This document shows, one piece after another, positions 58,501 through 64,000 of a stretch of DNA of 64,000 bases. Positions within the stretch are counted from its first letter, which is position 1. Each line of letters opens with the position of its first letter. The notes beneath the pieces are model-generated. The model worked only from the letters and a program-made list of their open reading frames with translations. It did not search any database and was not told the DNA's origin. Position numbers and translations under genes: made by a program. This stretch comes from Dactylellina haptotyla (taxonomy: Eukaryota > Ascomycota > Orbiliomycetes > Orbiliales > Orbiliaceae). The stretch lies in assembly GCA_031310005.1 (NCBI GenBank), contig CM062385.1, positions 2,170,001 to 2,234,000 of the forward strand. Direction: 5' to 3'.

Positions 58501-59292
58501 TCTGCGGTCTGCATTAATGTGTATTAATAATTGAGAGTATGAAGTTTAAAAGAAACTTGAGATGCATAAAACTGCCGCCTACCCCTGTTCACGGGGCTTC
58601 GGGATTTCTTTGAATGTTGCACAAGCATATATGCATCCGTGATGTGTTTGGGTAATGATAGGAGGTTTGATGGACAGAATGAAAGCTCTGGTTGCGAGAC
58701 CATGCTTAGGAAGCTGAAAATCACTACCAACGCCCTGAAAGTTTTCAGAAACCTGCACGACATGCTAAACTTGTGGATACGTTACTCTCCATCCGCCATT
58801 TGTCAGCAAAGATATGGCATGGTGCTTTTGCCACATGTATCAAATGGTTCGTTGTATCACGATCAGGATTTCTTTAAGCGAGTTTTATGGAATAATAAAA
58901 TCTTTGACCGTCAACCTTATTTTGATGGATGTGAGTGAGTGTTTTTCTGATGACCGCATTTTGGTGCGATGTCGGAAACATATCTATCGTGAAATGATCT
59001 TGATATCCGGGATTACCTTGTCTCGAACTTGACTCTTCTAGCACGTTAGGAACCACCTTCGAAAAGACGTTTTATTATTATTTTGATTTGGGTTCATATT
59101 CATATTTGACGAGACGTTGAGCTCAGGTGCGAGCCTATAAATGAACAAGCTGGCTCTCCGTAGCTACGAAATAATCAATCAACATATCGGTATTATCCGC
59201 TTGGCCATTTTCGCTGAAGTCCATAAAACTATAAACCCAAGTTTCTGGAAATTCACAATTTACTCTCCTCGCTCAAATACTAAAAAGGCACA
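58501..59292. other. Intergenic upstream of the inhibitor gene
   Basis: About 790 bases. No gene is supported; the frames at 58639-58938 and 58814-59032 are featureless. The last 150 bases look like a fungal promoter and leader. Confidence 0.45.
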
Positions 59293-59901
59293 ATGTCAGA
59301 AGGCTTAGAAAGTGGCCATTATATGATCAAGTCGAAGGCTACAGGGCACTGGGTGGGGAGACACACTGTAGAAGATCTGTCACCTCTGCCAAAGCGAGTT
59401 GTTACCGTCCAAGAAAATGAAGAGCCGCCAAAATGGGAGATTACTAAGCACGGGGAGGGTTATAACATGAAGATTGGAGGAAACCATACCACTAGTTTTG
59501 ATCGCAAGCTATGGTCTATTATCCTTCCAGAGCCAATCGCCCAAGATTGGAAAATTGAAGCGCAACCTCAGCATGGAAATAATGTATATGCGTAAGTTTA
59601 ATCTTATATCCGGCCAAACTTAACTTAAATCCAATATCATGCATGGTCTTTGAGTCTAAACTAAGGAGCTGGCTGACAAATATACGATTTGTTAACAGGA
59701 TCATGGAGAAGAATGGAAGTAATGGTTGGATAGTGGAAGGAGAAGATGCAAACGAACAAGTAAGTCACTTGGCCAAATACATCCTGCGGGTTTTCACTCA
59801 CAAACTTTGGAAATATTCGCGTGCATGCGTTGATTATTGGCCCGAGTTTTCCACCATTTTTCCCCGCCAATGAACTCTTCGAAATTATCAAAACCGATTA
59901 A
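59293..59901 (+). CDS. I66-type (cospin-like) serine-protease inhibitor, last junction odd
   Basis: Small beta-trefoil-type protein resembling fungal peptidase inhibitor family I66: LESGHYMIKSKATGHWVGRH at the start, then PPKWEI and DWKIEAQP. Exon 1 is 59293-59591 and exon 2 is 59699-59759, joined in phase with GTAAG and CAG signals. A third segment (about 59815-59901) reads IIGPSFPPFFPANELFEI and ends in a stop, matching the expected C-terminus, giving about 148 residues in all. Its intron starts with GTAAGT after EDANEQ, but there is no AG at the place that would keep phase; none occurs between 59766 and 59843. Reading straight through instead gives an unrelated tail ending at 59873. The gene may be damaged, use an unusual acceptor, or contain a sequence error. 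No signal peptide, so a cytosolic defence protein. Confidence 0.7.
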
Positions 59902-60685
59902 TAAAAATTATAAGTTGTCACGATGGATCCGGTCAAATATTCGCTAGATGCTAGGCCGACGGATGACAAACTGGACCCGGGGATACATAGGTGCAGCGGA
60001 TATAACGAATTTCCTTTTTCGTCGAAACTCGTTTGAGACAGAAGAATGAGGTGCACTGGTGAAAAACTGAGGCTATACTTACCATACCGGCAAGACCAAA
60101 GCTTTGGAGACTGTATGAACTCTTTCGATTCTCATAGATTCATCATCTGCAACTAATTTTTGAATATTGCAAACCAGCACAAATGCATTTTGGATTTCTG
60201 TGTTGCTGTTACATTAAATATCGATAGATATTAAAAATTTATCATTAATTTTGCCTGGTCTAGATTCAGATATTTTTGTTTTTTTCTGATTAGAATTCAG
60301 TCGCGACCAAGTCTTCCCCGTCAGATGCGAAGCTGTTTCCTTAAGAAAAGCAGCTCGCTCACCAGACAAGGAAGGCCGACTTTTGAAATTTGCTGTGTAG
60401 GGGTGGCGTGGATTGTATTTGCCACACGCCGTTTGTATTGTGGCACAGCAGTCGCCAGAAATGAATATAACAAGGAGGAAAGAGTTGAATAAAACTGGCC
60501 TCGCGAAATAAAACCGGGGATGTCTATCAAAGGATCAGGAAGTGATAAAAAATTATGAACTACTTCAACCCGCTTTCGAATATTCAGTCCTCACCAGAAT
60601 CACTATCACTAATAAACTTCAATTTCACCGCGCATTTGGCTTCTGAAATCGAGATTTTCCACTTCTCTCCCCTCCATCTTTCAAT
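59902..60685. other. Intergenic, no gene seen
   Basis: About 780 bases between two plus-strand genes, AT-rich in the middle with T-runs near 60280. Nothing coding was recognised. Confidence 0.45.
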
Positions 60686-61549
60686 ATGGAACCTCAAATA
60701 AAAATACCATACTATTCACCTGGTATCCCGGAACCTCTCCCAACCATGGTTGAGATAGAAGCTGGGGAGCTCATAGTCGATCACAACGGTCGGAAAGTTA
60801 CTCGCGTAGGTAACTTTGTCGTCAAATACGGAGATTCCCGCACGCTGAATCTCATCGAAGGAGAGCATATGCTTTTCGTTAACCAGGCTACTAACTCTCA
60901 AGTGAAAGTGCCTAAAGTTTATGCTTTGTATAGTGCCATTTACGACTCAGCGCTTCACAATTTTATTGTTATGGAATATATTGAGGGGTCTACCCTTGAG
61001 GCTCTATGGCCCAATCTCGGCGAAACGGAGAAAGAATCAATAGGGCTGAGACTCAAGGAATATGTTGATCAACTACGAAAGATACAGCCGCCGGGGTACT
61101 ATGGCAGCATTGGAGGGCGACCGCTCTTACATGGAATGTTCTGGACCCAAGAACCAACAGCATCCATAAATGGACCTTTTAATTCAGAAAAGGACTTGAA
61201 CGAAGCTATGGCCCTGAAGAATAAACTGGAATCAGTATCTAAAAGAGATTTCAAACCAGACTTTTATCGACGATCTCTCAACAATATTTTCAAGAACCAC
61301 CCACCTTGTTTCACGCATGGAGACTTTCAACGGGAGAATGTTCTCGTGAAAATGGATGAAGCGGGCATAGAAGTCACTTTGATTGATTGGGAGTCCTCGG
61401 GATGGCTGCCGAACTATTGGGAATTTTGCACGGCAATATTTGCACATGACTTTAGAGACGACTGGGGCGCTTGGATTGCCAAAATGTTCATTCCATTCGA
61501 TTCTGAGTATGCTTGGTACCAAATGCTATGTTTGGAGCTTTGGTCATAA
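60686..61549 (+). CDS. Aminoglycoside-phosphotransferase-like (APH) kinase
   Basis: Intronless protein of 287 residues of the APH/choline-kinase-like protein-kinase fold, a family expanded in filamentous fungi. The ATP-binding half has a VVKYGD strand with the likely nucleotide Lys at about 47, and FIVMEYIEGSTL forms the hinge. The Brenner-type catalytic motif is FTHGDFQREN with Asp at about 213, and the metal-binding Asp is at about 234 (LIDWES), followed by GWLPNYWEF. All key residues are intact. It has no signal peptide. The substrate is unknown; fungal members are not known as antibiotic-resistance enzymes and the name is structural only. Confidence 0.92.
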   Translation: MEPQIKIPYYSPGIPEPLPTMVEIEAGELIVDHNGRKVTRVGNFVVKYGDSRTLNLIEGEHMLFVNQATNSQVKVPKVYALYSAIYDSALHNFIVMEYIEGSTLEALWPNLGETEKESIGLRLKEYVDQLRKIQPPGYYGSIGGRPLLHGMFWTQEPTASINGPFNSEKDLNEAMALKNKLESVSKRDFKPDFYRRSLNNIFKNHPPCFTHGDFQRENVLVKMDEAGIEVTLIDWESSGWLPNYWEFCTAIFAHDFRDDWGAWIAKMFIPFDSEYAWYQMLCLELWS

Positions 61550-62127
61550 TAACGACGGCATCTAGCTTGCGAGACAACATGATAACGTACTTAGTTGTAT
61601 CCGCTAATTTGAACAACATAGATATGACCATGATCTGATATGTGCGCATCAGTTAGGTGTATCTAGCGTTTTATTACAATACCGCCCAGCCAGCAAGACT
61701 TCCTAAATTTGCATTAATCAGCTGTCAACCATGATCATGTCAATCGCATTTAATCGTTAAACGCAATTTGAATTTTAATTTTAATGTTGTGATCTTCGGT
61801 TACGGGACTGGTGATCTTTATAAAATAGAATGATGGGTCCGTCAAGATATATCTACGCCGGTCTTCCTTCAAATAGATATCATAATACACCGATCTGCTG
61901 GATCCGTAAGGTTTTTAATAGATATCATGTTGTGTTGTCAATCTTTCCCAGTCTCGATTTCAAAATTTCCCGCCGTTGTGTTTTGGTTTGGGTTCGAGGC
62001 TGATTTTCCAGGTCTGGCAGCCAGCTTGTCGCGACTCAAAGCCGCCAAAACTTTGACAACAATTCTTACCTCTTAACGCTCCACACTTGTGCCACCAACC
62101 TCAAACCTACTATCCCTGCGATTCAAC
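61550..62127. other. Intergenic, no gene seen
   Basis: About 580 bases, AT-rich on the left. Upstream region of the following small gene. Confidence 0.45.
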
Positions 62128-62526
62128 ATGCCTTGGCCTGCTTATCTCATAGTTTCTGTTGGCGGAGGTCGCAAAGATCATCACGCTATTTTTATTGAGA
62201 CAGAAGGTCAAGGTCCCAAAACCGGGCATCTCTACCAAGTAACTGGAAGCATGCAAAACGGGATGACATTTGAGCACCGCCCAGAGGAAGCACCCGAGAA
62301 TTCAATCAATTTTGTGTTTCTATCGAAGCAATTTCTGGGCAGTGTTAAAGATGTAGATTACCCCAAAATTATGGACATCTGCGAACGCGTACCACCACCA
62401 AAAAAACAGTTCCATGGCCCTAAGAGGCTATACCCGAAAGAACCTCTGAGAGCGTGTCAAGAATGGGCAGCAGAAGTCATTCAGATCATGGGGAAAGAAG
62501 GTGTTCTCCAATCAGTAGTGATATAG
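62128..62526 (+). CDS. Small protein of unknown function, fungal type
   Basis: Protein of 132 residues from the first ATG in frame at 62128 (MPWPAYLIVSVGGG). The frame is open upstream but without an ATG. The compact order is a DHHAIFIETEG strand, HLYQVTGSMQNGM, VFLSKQFLGSV, a Pro-rich VPPPKKQFHGPKR, and a last helix with CQEWAAEVIQIM. This resembles a widespread uncharacterised fungal family of about 130-180 residues, which I recall by pattern only. There is no signal peptide or membrane helix. An enzymatic core with the early HH pair is possible but not shown. Confidence 0.75.
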   Translation: MPWPAYLIVSVGGGRKDHHAIFIETEGQGPKTGHLYQVTGSMQNGMTFEHRPEEAPENSINFVFLSKQFLGSVKDVDYPKIMDICERVPPPKKQFHGPKRLYPKEPLRACQEWAAEVIQIMGKEGVLQSVVI

Positions 62527-63872
62527 GGTAGTCAGAAACTATGCCTTGTCGCTGACCATATAAAAAAAGAAAACCAATTGCGCCGTATGCTTAGGAATTA
62601 GTGACCTGGAAATAAACAAATATAACATTTTTTCACAGTCGTCTGCACTTATCCTAGCATATCAAAATCGAAGAATGCGTACGAAGAAGTAGATTTATCA
62701 TTATTGGCTACAGATGTATGAAAACTGGTATTCTGCATGCAAGCTTGATGTTTCATCTGCAATTTTTATATACCGCCCATCCACTTGACCAACGGATAAA
62801 CTGAATAATAATATATGCACCCGCCACATCGCCACATCTCGGAAATTTCCGAGAGTGTTGGAAGTGGGTCTTCGTACGAGAGCAAAAGCTTGGGGCATCT
62901 TGGTTTGAATACAACCTAACGGCCGAAAGAACTTCCAACCCTGTCCTTTCCTATCTCGAATCGTCGTCTCGCTTGGTTTGGGGTAAATAACTTGATTTTC
63001 GCCGCATACTAGTATTGGTAATTTTTGAGGCGGGATCTTTTTTAAAAATTTATCCTTCGGGGTAATTCATATTTCTTGACCATTAAAAAACCTGCAGCTC
63101 ATTCGTCGAACGCCACGGTCGCGGAAGCGAGGTCTCCCTTGAGCTTCCGCATCCCAATATTGCAGACTCGCAACTATATAGCTAGCTACTCGGCCGACAG
63201 GGTTTTCTTAGAATGAGCGGGGATAGGCTTGCCTCTATTGTCAAAGCAAGAAGCTCTTTCGAGATTGCTTTCCGTGAAGTTCCAATTTGCTCCTCGACGC
63301 GAATCATGGAGTTCGAGTTCGAACCGATTCTAAAGTGGCAGCACGGAGTTTGCGAAGTTAGGTTTTTGGTGCACTCGGCCGACAACAAGGATGTCCCAGT
63401 GTTGGGGGGAGGAGTACATGCAGAATAGCATCATTCCACACTCCTGGCCACGGATCAACGTCGTTCGTCCCGGCTCGCGACGAACATGGTACCCAAAACC
63501 TTCAATTCAAGACTTGACTAAGCGTGGAGATGCGGCTGCTAGCTAGCTTACGTATCCAGAGCACAAGTTAGACTTAGTAGATAGTACTCCAGTGCAGCTA
63601 TAGCTAAAAGCTTAAAAGTATATAAACACCGAAGACTTTCCCGAGATGCTCGATATTGTTCTTCCAGTGACATCACAACGACAACACAGCCTAATTTCAA
63701 ACTATCGCAATCAAGCATCGCACCAAAATAAATCTTGGATTAAATTCTCTTAAAAATCTACGCGTATTTTCAATTGACTCGCAGAGAGTATCTGCCATAT
63801 CTCAAAATTACTCTTTTCAAACCTTTATCCCGAAACTTATCAAGTTTTCTCAAATACCGTACATACCACAAC
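62527..63872. other. Intergenic, no gene supported
   Basis: About 1.35 kb. A 71-codon frame at 63213-63428 starts with ATG and is mildly protein-like, but has no family mark or splice partner. The word actcggccgaca occurs twice (near 63187 and 63373). A TATA-like tract (gtatataaaca) lies about 255 bases before the next start codon. Confidence 0.4.
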
Positions 63873-64000
63873 ATGTCTGGTGCAAAAGTTTTCACCGTCT
63901 TCGGCTCCACTGGGAACCAAGGAGGTTCGATCATCGACGCCATACTTGGTCACCCTGTCCTATCCAAGCAGTACAGCCTTCGGGGTGTTACTCGGAATGC
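63873..64000 (+). CDS. NmrA-like protein, N-terminus only (cut by window end)
   Basis: Forty-two codons from a clear ATG to the window edge. The first residues, KVFTVFGSTGNQGGSIIDAI, form the glycine-rich NAD(P)-binding start of NmrA-like proteins (pattern GATGxQGG, here GSTGNQGG), an atypical SDR group that senses redox cofactors or works as reductases in secondary metabolism. The following SKQYSLRGVTRN gives the beta-2 RGVTR turn. The rest of the gene lies outside the window. Confidence 0.85.
   Translation, partial: MSGAKVFTVFGSTGNQGGSIIDAILGHPVLSKQYSLRGVTRN

Noticed and set aside
60686-61549. APH-like protein as an antibiotic-resistance gene
   Set aside because: The fold family is widely expanded in fungi with other roles, and nothing here points to aminoglycosides.
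63213-63428. 71-codon plus-strand frame
   Set aside because: Mildly protein-like but too short and without homologous pattern or splice partner.

Overview
This window looks like nuclear DNA of a filamentous ascomycete (Pezizomycotina). Most genes carry short GT...AG introns of about 50 to 90 bases, coding strands alternate, and the contents are typical of such fungi: a fungal transcription factor, a type III polyketide synthase, vanillyl-alcohol-oxidase-type and salicylate-hydroxylase-type flavoenzymes, secreted glucanases and a wall-sensor-like membrane protein. I cannot place it to class with confidence. I built the gene models by hand from reading frames, splice signals and reading-phase continuity. 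No database search was run.

Layout. 0.6-7.6 kb: an HSL-type alpha/beta hydrolase and a large HNH-domain protein, both minus strand. 9.6-19.9 kb: a secreted GH16 glucanase, a single-pass membrane protein, a 1316-residue disordered protein and an SDR oxidoreductase, all plus strand. 20.4-27.1 kb: three minus-strand genes, namely a Thr/Ser-rich unknown, a DFR-like NAD(P)-dependent reductase and an alpha/beta hydrolase. 28.1-29.4 kb: an unusual kinase-less response regulator. 29.6-44.9 kb: the centrepiece, a probable specialised-metabolite gene cluster. It runs MFS transporter (-), VAO-type flavin oxidase (+), FAD monooxygenase (+), dual C2H2/Zn2Cys6 transcription factor (+), type III PKS (-) and small membrane protein (+). 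45-50.6 kb: a secreted RNase T2, an FAH-family hydrolase and a secreted GH5 exo-glucanase. 50.6-64 kb: gene-poor and more accessory, with a secreted type-B carboxylesterase, a secreted two-domain unknown, an I66-type protease inhibitor with an odd last intron, an APH-like kinase, a small unknown protein and the start of an NmrA-like gene cut by the window edge.

How the genes may work together. The T3PKS would make a small phenolic or pyrone scaffold from an acyl-CoA starter and malonyl-CoA. The salicylate-hydroxylase-like monooxygenase could hydroxylate the phenol, with or without decarboxylation. The VAO-type oxidase could oxidise a para-substituted phenol. The transcription factor between the enzymes is the obvious candidate regulator, and the MFS protein a candidate exporter. 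This pathway is inferred from gene content and order. No tRNA, rRNA, CRISPR array or clear transposon was recognised by eye.
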